Below the pieces are notes generated by a model. It was not told the origin of the DNA. It did no database searches and saw nothing but the letters and a program-made list of their open reading frames with translations. Position numbers and translations under genes: made by a program. 64,000 bases of DNA from Blastobasis lacticolella (Eukaryota > Arthropoda > Insecta > Lepidoptera > Blastobasidae), in the NCBI GenBank assembly GCA_905147135.1, contig LR990049.1:9751428-9815427 (forward strand), written 5' to 3'. Below are positions 1 through 11,569 of the stretch, one piece after another. How positions within the stretch are numbered: position 1 is the stretch's first letter; each line of letters starts with the position of its first letter.

Positions 1-640
1 ATTATCTTGTTCTTGAAAATGTTTACAACGCAACACTTCACTAGAAAAACAAATAAATGTAAATAAACGTAAATACGCGATTAATCCGTTAAGTTGTTTC
101 ATAAAATGTCAGAACATTAAAAATGTCATTTAGGTACATTTTTGGTATGAATCCCTAATTTATACATATAAAATTGAGGACCCCTATATACAAGATTTGA
201 GTATTTTAATTTTATACAATTAATACTAAATCCGACCCCTGTTAGCATCAAAATATTTTCAATCACCGACATATTGCTTGAAAATTCACACTATTACGAT
301 GCATATTTTTGTCACAATTTCTAAAATTGATTCCCGATCGCCGCGATCACGAATGAAGCTTAGAGCTTATATGTATAGACGAAAAAATGGGATAGCAAGA
401 TTCATAATCACTGTAGAGTGAGCGAACAGGGAATATTTGTGATTTGTGTCAGAATGTAGTTTGTCGTAATCGTGAAAAAGAGTGCGCCACCAACTCAAGG
501 GGTAACAGCTAAAGTACTCAGGTTGACAGTCATTTATTGTTGCAAGAGCAGTATAATCTGTTTCTACATTTAGTACCTGGTATAATACGAGACGGAAAAG
601 TCAAATAAACGACCAGAGTGGTCCCCTATTTTACAAGCTA
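1..640. other. AT-rich non-coding DNA, nothing recognised
   Basis: I see no open frame of convincing composition, repeat boundary or RNA gene. It ends where LINE-like coding sequence begins. Confidence 0.5.
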
Positions 641-654
641 AATACCCCCAAAAT

Positions 655-1134
655 GTCGATAAAGCTGAAGGCACAAGACTATCATTAGTGCTGCTCTCGT
701 ATACGGTAGCGAGACTTGGCCCCTGTTAGAGCAACAGAAGCAGAAGCTGCGTGTCACGGAAATGAAGATGCTGCTGTGGATGTGTGGAGTGTCACGGAAG
801 GATCGCGTTTAAAACGCCCACATCCGGGGTAGCCTTGGCGTCCGTGACATCGCAGATAAGCTGCAAGAATGCCGCCTTCGATGGTACGGCCAGACATGTC
901 TTGCGTAGCCTGGCAAGTTACGTAGGGAACAAGTGTCTGGCCATGCCGCCCTTGCCGGACACAGGAAGGAGAAGCTGGCCCAATAAGCGATGGCTTGACG
1001 TAGTCAAGAATGATATGCGTGCCAATAAGCTCATCACCAAGGTTGCCGAAGACAGAGTGAGATGGGCCAGAAGTAGCAGGAAGGCGGACCCTGGGCACAA
1101 CTGGGACATAACGCCAAGGTGATGATGATGATGT
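655..1134 (+). mobile_element. 3' end of an RTE-like LINE (reverse transcriptase C-terminus)
   Basis: The plus strand reads, with a frameshift, through a typical RTE-like reverse transcriptase C-terminus. Around 735-800 it reads KLRVTEMKM..W.CGV, and at 975-1120 it reads RWLDVVKNDMRANKL followed by RKADPGHNWD. It ends in a short ATG/GAT tail at about 1118-1134, as these elements do. The copy is heavily 5'-truncated and dead. Subfamily assignment within the RTE-like group is from memory and uncertain. Confidence 0.75.
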
Positions 1135-2185
1135 TTGCACAAGCTTATTTGGTTTTTTAAATTGTTTACAATAAACAACACAACACTTTTCTACGAGGGA
1201 AAACTCCATCACCAACTCCTCTCTACACTTTTTGTCAGACATCTCACCGGAGTTGACTTACTAATTAATTAATTAATAGTTTTAATGACAAATCATATTC
1301 GTAGTATAATCCATAAAATAATAGAAGTATTTATCGTGACTAATGGAATTACATTAGTAACGGGAAGTTCAGCAGAAAGCACCCGGAAATACCACAGATA
1401 ATAATAATTATAGGGCGCAGAATATGCAGGCTATTTGGTTGTCTGGATGGAATGTTGTAACACTATGAAGTGGCGCTGTTGTCTCTAGACTAGCTATATA
1501 CTTAGCTAATGTTTATAGTTCCGCTTAAAACCACGGGAGTTTAAAGATGAAACACTACCTAGTTAAGCCCCGTGGTTATCAGCGGTAGTACATACATTAT
1601 TTTATGTAGGTATATATATAGCTATGCCAGAGAAAAGAGCGGCACTCTTCATGACTCTTCATAGGTACTAAATGTTGAAGCAGATTATACTTAGTTCCTT
1701 TTCACGACTTTCCTGGACAAACTGCAGATGTTGTTGAGGGTATACATACAGTCTAAATATCCAAACAACCATAACGCCGCTTTTCTCAGAAGTGAACCTT
1801 TAGTAGAAAGAAGTAAAGTCGCGTAACTGCGTGACTGATCTAAATTAGTTTAGTTCCAATTTAAGACGCAGGAAAAATTGGAAAACACGCAAGCTAGACA
1901 TAGCGATCTTTAACAGGCAAAAAGTTGTAATTATATTTTAGGACTTGCTAATTTTGATTAACTTAATTTTTCCTGAAAATCCTCTGTCCAAAATCCATCC
2001 AAGAGGTCCATTTAAACTTCAGCTATACAAAAAATATACTTGTTTTTACTTTTAAGGAAAAAATAATCACTATACGATCTTTAAGATCTCCTTTAATGTA
2101 CAATAAAGTGTTATAAATAAATAAATAAATATACGTTACTTTGGATCGTTGTCTAATATCTAAATCTAATGTGGAAATGTTGCAT
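1135..2185. other. Non-coding AT-rich stretch
   Basis: Apart from a short TTAA repeat near 1258-1277, I recognise no gene, RNA or bounded repeat. Confidence 0.5.
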
Positions 2186-2189
2186 GTTG

Positions 2190-2350
2190 CATTTGGTGTC
2201 GAGACCCTGGGTCCGTGGGGCCCCGGGGCGCTCTCTTTGTATTAAGAATTTGCGAAGAAATTAATCGACACCACAGGTGACCGAAGAGCTGGCAGCTACC
2301 TCGCACAAAGAATAAGCATTGCTATTCAGAGACGTAATGCTGCCAGCATC
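2190..2350 (+). mobile_element. Retroelement protein fragment
   Basis: The plus strand encodes ETLGPWGPGALSLY, a stop, then [18 protein letters not shown] and [18 protein letters not shown]. This is a motif string I know from invertebrate retroelement polyproteins, here with at least one in-frame stop. The following 100 bases are AT-rich and end in AATAAATAAA near 2440. I infer a short degraded retroelement relic; the clade is not determined. Confidence 0.6.
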
Positions 2351-2449
2351 TTGGGTACGCTTCCACGGCTCAAATTTTTACATATTTTAATTTATTTTTC
2401 CTTTTTATTGTACATATTAATTATTATGTTAGTTGATATAAATAAATAA

Positions 2450-3906
2450 ATCTTATGTGGAAAAAATACCCAATTTACCTAGGTACCTAATTATATGTAT
2501 ACTAACCACTGCAATGCCTTATTCTGTTTTCTAAGCATACATTGGATTTTTTATCGCGTATGGGATATGGGCGTGAGTGTCTATGTATAAAGTATATGTC
2601 ATTGGCATTTCAACCATAATGTACTTATATTTTACATGTAATTAGCTGCTGTTAAACTGTGAAATGAACTAATAAATAAATAAATAAATATAAATGTAAG
2701 TACTTAAACAATAAAGGAAAACGAAATGAAGAGAGTCCTGTGCCTTGATGGTACAATAAATATATTTTTGCTCTGATATAATATTTCAGACCAGCGAGCG
2801 GTCAGTTTACTTTTTCTGTACATAGAAGCTATATTCTTCCATTTGCTAGTGTTATTATTTATAGGTTTTACTCTGAAACTATAGTAACTATTTTCATTAT
2901 ATAGAACGCAAATAGGCACGGACGGAACCATGGTTGAAACAAATTTAGTATATGGAGGTAATCTACTCAACTCAAACGGATCTCTAGGTATGTTCATTAT
3001 TTAGGGTACGGTATTCTTTCGTGTGAATTAAATATTCACGCATATTTGTAAACAATGAAGTTACTCAATCTAAAGGGAAGTGTAAGCATGAAGAACAGTG
3101 ACGGACATACATTACGTAGTACAGATAGACACGCCAAGTCACACGAACATACATCGAACAAACGGGAAATAGTCGGTCCCCACGGTCCCAGGGAGTATTT
3201 CGTGGACAATAATGAAAATTCCAAATTCTTTAAATTATTTTGTTTTAATAAAAAATATAACTTTGAATAAATATGCATCCGTAATATACGGACTGACAAC
3301 TAAAATTACTATATTCAAAATAAGTAATTACAATACAATAACAAGTTACTTAGACAACTATTATTTTGGCTAGGTAGGTATTCTTAAAATCATTGTCATG
3401 ATTAATATTCGAGATATTTGCAGGTAAAGAAATAAATCTAAAATAAATACAATACGATCTACTATAATTTTTTCCATAATAATTAACACTAAATTCGGGG
3501 CAGACAAGCGCCGGAATGTTAAAAACATATAAAACACGAAATCAGGAACTATTATATTACATAACTTTACATTACTTAATTTAAAGTGTATTATTCACAT
3601 GGCTATCATCCAATTCAGTCTTCAGCGCACTTCTACGGCACGTGCTCGCTCATAACCACATATAATTACCAACCAAGTGACATCTTGGAATGTAAACGCT
3701 ACCAAGAAATTGCTTTATCATCTCTTTAGAGATGTTCAAGTTTGAGGTTTGAGAAGTATGAGATTCAAGTTCAGTAGCACGTCACAAAGCAACAAAGTAT
3801 GATATTTTGACAGTTAACAGTCTCAGCCTTAGTGATACTTTGGTTACACAGGAAGTGTTGTCAAAACCGATAACCACTTTCTTGGCCTGACTGTACCTAC
3901 AATTAC
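2450..3906. other. 3' flank of the Tret1-like gene, non-coding
   Basis: This lies downstream of the transporter stop codon on the minus strand, so it should include the 3' UTR. I could not place a polyadenylation site with confidence. Small open frames here have no protein-like composition. Confidence 0.45.
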
Positions 3907-5178
3907 CTAACAACTACCATTCTGCATTCTATGTTTACTATTCTTATCATCGTTCTTTGTTTTGAAAGATGCTCCGCCTGTCAGTAATTTTTCAATTTCC
4001 TCTAAACTTTTGCCCTTAGTTTCTGGTACAAAGAATATAACAAACAGTAGCCCAATTAAACACAAAACAGCAAACACCCACATTGTGCCGTGCATGTTAA
4101 TGGCAGAAATCATATTTTTGAATGTTTTTGTAACTAAAAAGGTACATGTCCAGTTAAACGCTGTTGCGATCGAAGCTGCCGGCCCGCGAATCCTCGACGG
4201 CAAAATTTCACCCAGCATGAGCCAGGGAATGGGGCCAAAGCCAATTGAGAACCCTAGGACGTATAGGACTAAGCTTGAAAGGGGCAGCCACCCATAACTG
4301 CTAACATCCATTTTTACACCGTCTTTGAGGTAAAAGTATGCTCCCAAAGCTACTAACGTAGTGATCATTGCTGTAGACGAAATATATAATAATATTTTTC
4401 TACCTAACCTATCAATTAGTACAGTCGCAATGAATGTCGACACAAAATTAACCACCCCAATAATTACACTAGATAAATTTTCGTCAATAGTGCTACCAGC
4501 ATCTAAAAATATGTCTTTAGCATAAAATAATACAGCGTTTATACCACTGAACTGTTGGAAAAACATTAAGCCTAATGTGATAAGTATTACAGGAATATAT
4601 TTTCTTGAAAACATTTGGCTATACGCATTAGTGCCGGTGCGATCTGCGTCAGCTTGAGATCGAGTTAGGTCTTGCATTTCTTTATCGATGTTGGTGTTTC
4701 GCCCTCTTAGCCATTGCAAAGCTTTCCGCGCGTCTTCTGCGCGGCCTTTGGTGACGTACCAGCGCGGTGTCTCTGGCGCGATTAGCATCAGTAAAAAGAA
4801 AGGCACAGGCAGAGCGGCGCCTACGAATGCTAGGTATGACCAGTTTAGATAGGTGCCCGCCAAAAATGCTAAAAGTATGCCAATGTTACCAAAAGCCGTT
4901 GGTAGTAGTCCAAGCGTGCCGCGTACTTCGGGCTGTGCAGTTTCGCCGAGATACACAGGGAAAGCCAACGAGCCGATTCCGACGCAGATGCCGCAGAGAG
5001 CTCGCCCCACGTACACCATTACTAGGTTGATAGCAGTGCCAATCAACAGCCAGCCGAGGAAAAAGGGCACAGCGATTGCCATTATTGTCTTTTTTCTGCC
5101 GATGTACCCTATTAGAGTACCACCGGACACGCCTCCAACTAGAGCCGCTAGTGGCATAAGTCCTCCAATCCAGCTTTC
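3907..5178 (-). CDS. Tret1: Tret1-like facilitated trehalose transporter, last coding exon
   Basis: This exon gives 423 residues plus stop and holds TM2-TM12 of a major-facilitator sugar transporter, which carries trehalose passively across the plasma membrane. The acceptor reads TTTTCCAG before GAAAGCTGG, and the frame opens [16 protein letters not shown]. Family signatures follow in order: GYIGRKKT (loop 2-3), [28 protein letters not shown] ending the first half, [17 protein letters not shown] (TM7), [10 protein letters not shown] (loop 8-9), [15 protein letters not shown] (TM10), TAFNWTCTF and the terminal [12 protein letters not shown]. All diagnostic motifs are present and the frame is unbroken, so it is probably functional. 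The tail after EKLLTGG is short and differs from the canonical Tret1 ending, which suggests a Tret1-like paralogue. Confidence 0.93.
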   Translation of the reverse strand, partial: ESWIGGLMPLAALVGGVSGGTLIGYIGRKKTIMAIAVPFFLGWLLIGTAINLVMVYVGRALCGICVGIGSLAFPVYLGETAQPEVRGTLGLLPTAFGNIGILLAFLAGTYLNWSYLAFVGAALPVPFFLLMLIAPETPRWYVTKGRAEDARKALQWLRGRNTNIDKEMQDLTRSQADADRTGTNAYSQMFSRKYIPVILITLGLMFFQQFSGINAVLFYAKDIFLDAGSTIDENLSSVIIGVVNFVSTFIATVLIDRLGRKILLYISSTAMITTLVALGAYFYLKDGVKMDVSSYGWLPLSSLVLYVLGFSIGFGPIPWLMLGEILPSRIRGPAASIATAFNWTCTFLVTKTFKNMISAINMHGTMWVFAVLCLIGLLFVIFFVPETKGKSLEEIEKLLTGGASFKTKNDDKNSKHRMQNGSC

Positions 5179-5330
5179 CTGGAAAAGAAAGTTTTACCAT
5201 TAGAAACTATGCTCAAATTGTACTTACACAAAACACCCTTCATTAGGAATTTTACAAGGACAAAAATCTTAATTGATCATTTCAATATTAAACTTATTCG
5301 TGAATTTGACCAGTAATCTAATTACAAACA

Positions 5331-5593
5331 TTCATCATCACAGCCCGTATCAGTCCACTGCAGAACATAGGGCCTCTCCCACGAAAGGGGAGGTTATTGC
5401 CATAATCTCCATGCTCGGCAGGCGGGTTGGAGATCGTAGTGTTATAAATACAACAATGGTAAACGCTGCTGCCCATTTTCCAGTCTTTAGAGACTAGATA
5501 TTTTGCCTCGAAAACATTTGTCGCCTTGTACGATACCCACGAGTGTAAGGGGTGGTGCTATTCTACTCTGCCGGACACCACACGGCTAACATT
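5331..5593 (-). repeat. LINE 3'-end repeat, copy 1 of a tandem pair inside a Tret1 intron
   Basis: It starts CATCATCACAGCCCGT, a common lepidopteran LINE 3' end read in antisense with an ATG-type tail, and runs through CTCCCACGAAAGGGGAGG to CGGACACCACACGG. An adjacent second copy follows directly. Both lie in the intron between the exons at 3907-5178 and 6102-6215. Confidence 0.75.
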
Positions 5594-5855
5594 CATCATC
5601 ATCATCATCACAGCCCGTAACAGTCCACTGCAGGACTTAGGGCCTCTCCCACGAAAGGGGAGGTTATTGCTATGATCTCCACGCTTGGCAGGCAGGTTGG
5701 AGACCGCAGTGTTTAAATATAACAATGGAAAATGCTGCTGCCCATTTTCCAAACTACGGAGACTCTTGATCTTTTGCTTCGAAAACATTAGTCGCCTTGT
5801 ACGATACCCATGAGTGTAAGGGGTTGGTAGTATTCTACTCTGCCGGACACCACAC
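5594..5855 (-). repeat. LINE 3'-end repeat, copy 2 of the tandem pair
   Basis: It has the same layout as the preceding copy with a longer CATCATCATCATCATCA tail and scattered substitutions. A shorter relic of the same family lies at 49785-49850. The head-to-tail arrangement suggests either a local tandem duplication or insertion into the same tail. Confidence 0.75.
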
Positions 5856-6101
5856 GGCCACTAACTATAGACCTAAATATAGATTGACGTGGTGTGACCC
5901 AGTCTTATCTTTTTCTAGGATACATGTATATTCTCAAAATCAAAGCTTTTCTATTCCTTGTTGGTACAGTACATAATATTCGTTTTATTTAGTTTGATAA
6001 GCTACCAACTTCATAATGGACAAAAGTTTTGTGCAAATGTAGTTTATTGATATGAATCGGCTGTATCTTTAATTATACATGCAATAAAATAATGTACTTA
6101 C

Positions 6102-6215
6102 TTCTTCCTTATTTATTGGAATAGATAGTTTCAAGCTTTGCATTGCGGGTGAAGTGTAACCAGTTGCGAAACCGACAATCAGCGATCCCAAGGACACAGC
6201 CAACGTAGCAAAGAT
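6102..6215 (-). CDS. Tret1: Tret1-like transporter, internal exon with TM1
   Basis: A 114-bp phase-0 exon has acceptor TCTTCAG and donor GTAAGT. It encodes 38 residues beginning IFATLAVSLGSLIVGFATG and containing YTSPAMQSL. This is transmembrane helix 1 and the YTSPA signature of Tret1 transporters. It splices in frame upstream to KPYLLTQ and downstream to ESWIGG. It has no start codon of its own and is too short to stand out as an open frame. Confidence 0.92.
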
Positions 6216-6828
6216 CTGAAGATGAAACGATTGAAACATTAATAACTTTTTATAATTTACTGATTCCTAAAAAGGGAGCTCGAGATGTTACTTCAATAAT
6301 CAACCGATTCCTAAAAAAATGTAGCAGTCTATAAACTTGAGTAATCTTTTTTTACGATGTTGCTTGTAGTGCAATACCATTCTCATTAATCGGGGCACTA
6401 GAGGATGGATAGATCCATATCGCTTTACAAGGAACTTAAGATGGACTTTACGGCTTTTACGGAGCCTATTTTGCAATATCCTTGATTTGTAAACTTACGA
6501 TAGTTTTGTAGTAAAATATTCGTTCCAGTAAATACATTTTTAAATGTTAAAACTACACAAATAGACACTCAGTTAGCAATGACTTTTAATTCCACTGACT
6601 ACTGCAGATTTTCTCCATTTATTGGCGAATTCTTATCGGAAAGTGTTTGACTAGAGTGAAATGTGAATTGGAAGTACATTGGCTTGTTTACCAATCTCAA
6701 TCAGTAAACTATAGTTTTGCATGGTTTGTTTTATTGCCTAAGGAGGCACACGGTTAAACGGTATGTTTCGTAACATTCGACATATTCGATAACTGTACCT
6801 TAGATTAGAGGAGAACATTCAAGCTAAC

Positions 6829-7287
6829 CTGTGTCAAAAGATAGGGCTTTGACTTAGATCCTCTGGAGCTAGATGTAGGTGGGCCGCCATTAGTATATTC
6901 GCCTTTTGATTTATTGCTATCTAAGCTCAATTGTTTCACAAAAGGCACTGAATTGCGCAAATTCTCCTCCTTGGCAGTTTTTATTTCCATTTCCATTTTG
7001 TATTTTAATTCGCTGCCTAGGCTGATTTGTCTTAGTTGTTGGAAGTGGCGGCGGGTTTTGTCCAGCGAGTCCTCGTCTTCGCTGCTGCTCTCGGTGCTAA
7101 CGTTCTCCGGAATAGCCGCGTAGTTGGGGGCGAGGGTGCCCTGCGAGCCGCAGGAGGTGGCGAGGGAGGTGCAGGTGGTCGAGGCCGAGAGCGTGGGACG
7201 TGAAGGGACGCGCGCGTACTTGGGCCCACGACTGCGGTACAGCCGCTCCTCGTCGCTTTGGCCGCGACGACTTTGCTCGCTTCCTCC
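6829..7287 (-). CDS. Tret1: Tret1-like transporter, N-terminal cytoplasmic exon
   Basis: This 459-bp phase-0 exon (153 residues) has acceptor ATTCCAG and donor CAG/GTTAGC. Its first two thirds are disordered and Ser/Arg/Thr-rich: GGSEQSRRGQ, YRSRGPKYARVPSRP, then the acidic STESSSEDEDSLDKTRRHFQ and QQLRQISLG. This resembles the long cytoplasmic N-terminus of Drosophila Tret1. It ends LRNSVPFVKQ..KPYLLTQ, matching the conserved segment before TM1. No start codon opens the exon, so an upstream exon is needed for a long isoform. MEMEIKTAKEENL at 6996 could instead start a short form of about 517 residues, close to the roughly 505 I recall for silkworm Tret1. Confidence 0.88.
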
Positions 7288-8656
7288 CTGGAATCACACA
7301 ATAAACCACACGTTAATAATGCACACATGGACACCGCAAGTAAGACGCGACAATACTAAATGATATTAACCCTGCAATTTATAGATACTAATTAAGTCTA
7401 TGCATTGGTCACTCGAGCTCACCAGTCGCACACAACTGAACTTGCCATCCGCACCCCATTTATTATATCCGCTATCTAATGTACGCAGGAGACGATAAAG
7501 AAACTAAGGGTCGGAGGTCAGATCGGGTCAGGAAAATACAAAACACATTTGCTTATTGACCACTAACTATCTATCATCTGTTCAGAACATGCTCCGATAA
7601 GCCGACACGTATAGTGTCCACCCTGACCCCCATGGCACTTCAGTCCTGCTTCAAACACCATCTTACACAGGTCAAATGAACGATTGTTTGTGTCGTATTG
7701 TTCGATCCATTGTTTACTCCAGATATAAATACATGTGCGACCTAAGTTCTATTGAATACGCGCGCTTCAAATAATTGTGCGGACAGGACTGATGTCAGCT
7801 GCGATATATTCTTGATATTATCGAACCATCATTTAGCGTGAAGTTTAGGTAACGATGTTTATAAAACATTTTGTATAAACATTGTCTTGGTTGTCATTGT
7901 TTTGCGAATGGTTCGGGGGTAGCACTTGACTGATGACCAGTGAATATATCTGCTGGTCTTTGTACAAGCTTTTATTTCTTTATATTATTTAGAACAAATT
8001 TCATACACAAGCAGACTTTATAATCTAGCTTAATTTAACTTTACCAACAATTCTGGATTTTGGGTTAATTTACCTTAGCTTCATTATAAAAAGTTTGATA
8101 ATTTGTTATCCAATTCGATACTTTGTCTGTACCATTGCCCATAAGGTTTGATTGATCATTTTTAGCATTCTAAAGAATTTTTTTTTAATGTTATTTCTTC
8201 TCATGGATTTGTGTATTATTCTTTTGCCCTCCTATTGTTACTAAAGTCACCACGACAGTGACATAGTGTTTGTCATCACGAACTAACAGATTAAAATAGC
8301 CTGAGGTGATTGTTCTTTTTATCGAACTTGACGCAAAAAAATCTTTTTGCTAGCATCTTCTAGGTCATGGAGAACAAAGTGGGCATTGAAAAAGGATGCA
8401 AGTACTTTTCATAATCATTGTATTTTCAAGGGACAATGAGGATGTCGTTCAGCAGCAAATCAAATAAAACTGGTCGGAAGACTCAGTAGCTATCTACTTA
8501 TTTGCATATTAATAATAATACTTCTGGTATCTGATGACGTAAAAGAATATGTAAAAACGGGTCAAGTGAATTATCACTTGGGCAACTCGTCTGGGTCTCG
8601 TTATTATTGTTTACGTTAATTAAGTTGATTGGATATATTTGCTTCCGGCTAGTTCA
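7288..8656. other. Intron or 5' region of Tret1-like gene
   Basis: It begins inside the intron upstream of the N-terminal exon. I see no further exon with matching phase and no clear promoter. It is AT-rich with no protein-like frame. Confidence 0.4.
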
Positions 8657-8692
8657 CACTGATATGTATGATCTAGATCATACATATCAGTG
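8657..8692. repeat. Perfect 36-bp palindrome
   Basis: Two 18-bp arms meet with no spacer at AGATCT-like symmetry; the left arm reads CACTGATATGTATGATCT. Every base pairs. It could be a tiny foldback-element relic or a symmetric binding site. Confidence 0.9.
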
Positions 8693-8810
8693 CCTAGGTA
8701 CACATAAAGTTATTTCCTAGTAATTAGACCTTCGTGTAAACATATTCTGTTATAATTTAAAAGAGGACCATCTGCTTTGAATAGAATTAATAAACAGTAT
8801 TAGTCCATAT

Positions 8811-8940
8811 TAGACCCAAGAAAAGGTGGACAGATGAGAGTTCGAAAGTGACTGGCAGACATTGGCATTTGATCGTGAGGAGTCGGAGGGTGGCCTTTGC
8901 CCAGCAGTGGAATGGTTCGGGCTAATATATAATTAATTAA
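8811..8940 (+). mobile_element. LINE 3'-end fragment
   Basis: The plus strand reads RPKKRWTDESSKVTG followed in another frame by GGWPLPSSGMVRANI, with CTTTGCCCAGCAGTGGAATGG at the DNA level. This is the usual C-terminus of a lepidopteran endonuclease-type LINE. It is about 130 bp, dead, and ends in AATTAATTAATTA. Confidence 0.6.
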
Positions 8941-9249
8941 TTATTTAATTTACTTTCCACAATGAAAGTATCTAATTATGCCTGTACCTAATGTATATTT
9001 TTAAATGATTTTATTATAAAATTGACGATATATTTTATAGATTTATATAATTAATATAATATTGATAAATGTAAGGCTGTAAAATGAGATAATAAATAAA
9101 TCTAAAATCTTAATCTATAATAATATAATAATTAGTCCATATTGATTTAAATTCTTTCCTCTATATTTTGTAGGATACCAGAAGTAACTCTTTATAATTA
9201 CACTAATTTCTTTGTATAACATTTCGCTTTGTGTCTAGATTCTTAGATT

Positions 9250-9590
9250 TCTTTTTATGTCATACGTTAGGCAAACAGCCAAGCGGGCCACCTGATGGAA
9301 AGTGGTCACCACTGCCAATAGACATTAGCAACACCAAGAGTATCGCTAATGCGTTGCCCACCTCTATAACACGTTGCTCTGGCACCAAAAAAGAAATGCC
9401 TGCCACTGGCACTGCCAAAGCCACGGTTCCCCAAATCCCCACCCCATGGAACACTGGAAACCTTACTCACCGGCAGAATCACAATAATATTTAAAAGAGT
9501 ATTATTTAGCTGCGATATTCTGTAAGGTAGAGGAACTTCCCCAGTCGGGCGACTCCAATTCGAACGAGATACCCCGCTATGCCCTATCAG
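9250..9590 (-). repeat. 0.34-kb interspersed repeat (family S), minus copy
   Basis: Read on the minus strand it runs from GATAGGGCATAGCGGGGTATC through CTGCCGGTGAGTAAGGTTTCC to CTAACGTATGACATAAAAA, so it has an A-rich 3' tail. Other copies are at 10062, 50492, 55746 and 58444. The head has a GTTCGAATTGGAG motif resembling a pol III B box, but I could not define an A box. It may be a SINE or a LINE 3' end. Confidence 0.75.
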
Positions 9591-10061
9591 CTGCATGCGT
9601 TTTATACGATACCCTTGAACTTGTTATTGAGAAAATGGAAAGGGTTGGTGTTTTCAATGGGTCGTAACCATGTTGCCTTTGCCATCAAGTTGGCTTATTC
9701 GTACTCGGTACAGTCATACTTCATGACCCGTCATTTTAGGCCAAGCCCATGTTTCTCTAGCGACAGGCATTTATTTTTCACTATTGTTAGGGCCGATTTT
9801 TCAATTCTCAGATAAAACATATCAATCTGATAAGTTATTGTGCGACTAAAACAAAATTGTCATTACCTATTAAATAAGTAAAGGATTATAGTTTATTTTA
9901 ATTTGGCAGTTGTTGACTTTGCCGGGCAAGTAAATTTTATCCGAGGGTAAAAAATCGGCCCTTAGTTATCTCTTTGATGTAATTCTCAATTCAAAGATTG
10001 TAGATACCTACCTAAACTAATTCAATGATTATATGTTAGTAAATGATAATTAACACAATAA

Positions 10062-10368
10062 CATAGAGGTAGGGCATAACGGGGTATCCCGTTCGAATTG
10101 GAGTCGCCCGACTAGGGCAGTACCTCCACCGAATACTGCAGCTAAACAATACTCTTTTAAATAGTATTGTGTTTCTGCCGGTGAGTAAGGTCTCCAGTGC
10201 TCTATGGGGTGGGGATTTGGGGAACCATGGCTTTGGAAGTGGAGGAGCATTTGCTTTTTTGCTGCCAGAGCAACGTGTTATAGAGGTGGGCAACGCATTG
10301 GCTCCTGGTATTGCTAATGTCTATATGCAGCTTGCCTGTTTGCCTACCATATGACATAAAAAAAACAG
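10062..10368 (+). repeat. 0.34-kb interspersed repeat (family S), plus copy
   Basis: This is the same family as the minus copy 500 bp upstream, starting GAGGTAGGGCATAACGGGG and ending CCATATGACATAAAAAAAA. It has a small internal deletion near its 3' end. The two copies face each other and could fold into a long hairpin. Confidence 0.75.
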
Positions 10369-11038
10369 TTTTAATCAAATCCGGGTACTTTAGGGACATT
10401 TTATAAATCTCCTTTTGTTTCAAAATTTCTTAATTTTTTATTATATTTTGGTAATATCTGCATTAGAGTTGGTAGAAATTGTAGGGTCCAAAAAATTTAT
10501 AATATTTTTCTGGATAAAGACTATCGTATTCTGTTTTTACCTCCTGTATATAAATATTTTTCTTTCATGGTTTTAACGTTAATTTTCTTGTCTGCGATTA
10601 TATTATGAATTTTGTTTTCTCCTGTATATAATTTTTTTTCTCTGTCGTTTCTCTTCCATTACAGCTCCACCTACATAAGAGTTGTGGAAGTAAATTCAAA
10701 ATGGTGGCGCCCTCTACCGGGAATCAATTGCAGCTGTTAGTGAACTTGTACGTCTGAATATGGGTAGTTTCTGTACTCTCCACTGCAACTGTATAGCGCT
10801 ATATGCACCAGTGGAATAGAGCCGCACGTGAATTCGTGAACTCTACTTGCGTTGCGTCTAGAAATATTTATGATCTCTGTAATTCGCCATATTTTACCAT
10901 CTTGTTAGTTTGTGTGTTGTTGATGCAATGTTGGTATTTTATTAAGGTTTTTAGTATTCATCTAGTACTTAGCGAATGCTGACAATAGAGCATAATTCAT
11001 ATCCCTATGAAAGTGAATGTGCACCTGGTGCGTGGCGG
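10369..11038. other. Non-coding AT-rich stretch
   Basis: No gene is seen. GGTGGCGCCCTCTACCGGG near 10702-10720 resembles a tRNA-Lys primer-binding core, but no flanking LTR was found. Confidence 0.35.
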
Positions 11039-11063
11039 CCTGCACCGCCACCGGCGGTGCAGG
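11039..11063. repeat. GC-rich hairpin, 11-bp arms with 3-nt loop
   Basis: The arms CCTGCACCGCC and GGCGGTGCAGG flank ACC. The hairpin is very stable for an AT-rich region. Function unknown. Confidence 0.8.
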
Positions 11064-11569
11064 CGCTTGCAAGGCTGACTGAACCCGAGCCGATCGGCAT
11101 TCCTCCATTCATCAGCCACTCATGGACAATAACGGTGCGATGCGTTCATTCATAACACTGAACGACCTTCTCAAAACAATGAGAATTGTGTTTTTATTTG
11201 TTCAACCGTTATTTAAACAGCCAAATTCGGAAAACTACTGAAGTTCGGAACAGTGTGCGATAGTGATAAGCCAGTGGTTTCCAGGCAACCGGCGGTATCG
11301 ATCGTCTCACTGCCGATGGACCAGCTACTAGCAGATTGCCGATCAAAAAAAATTTTCGAAACAAGTTCTATATTCGTATTGTGCTTAGTTTTTAGGGTTT
11401 AACGACTTAACTCTATAATTCTACATATTTATTAGGGAAAATTGTCAAACTTGTTAATTAATGCATCAATTTAATTAGGTGCCTGCTTCATTATGCAGGA
11501 ATTCCGGAAAGTGGAAAATAACTGATTATATAAATACGTAATTTGTTGACTTACCATTTCGGTAGAGAG

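Noticed and set aside
784..1242. Overlapping open frames on both strands suggesting a gene
   Set aside because: They are shadows of a LINE 3' end; the plus-strand wording and ATG tail explain them.
10702..10720. Primer-binding site of an LTR retrotransposon
   Set aside because: TGGCGCCC-like wording is present but no flanking LTR pair or gag/pol frames were found.
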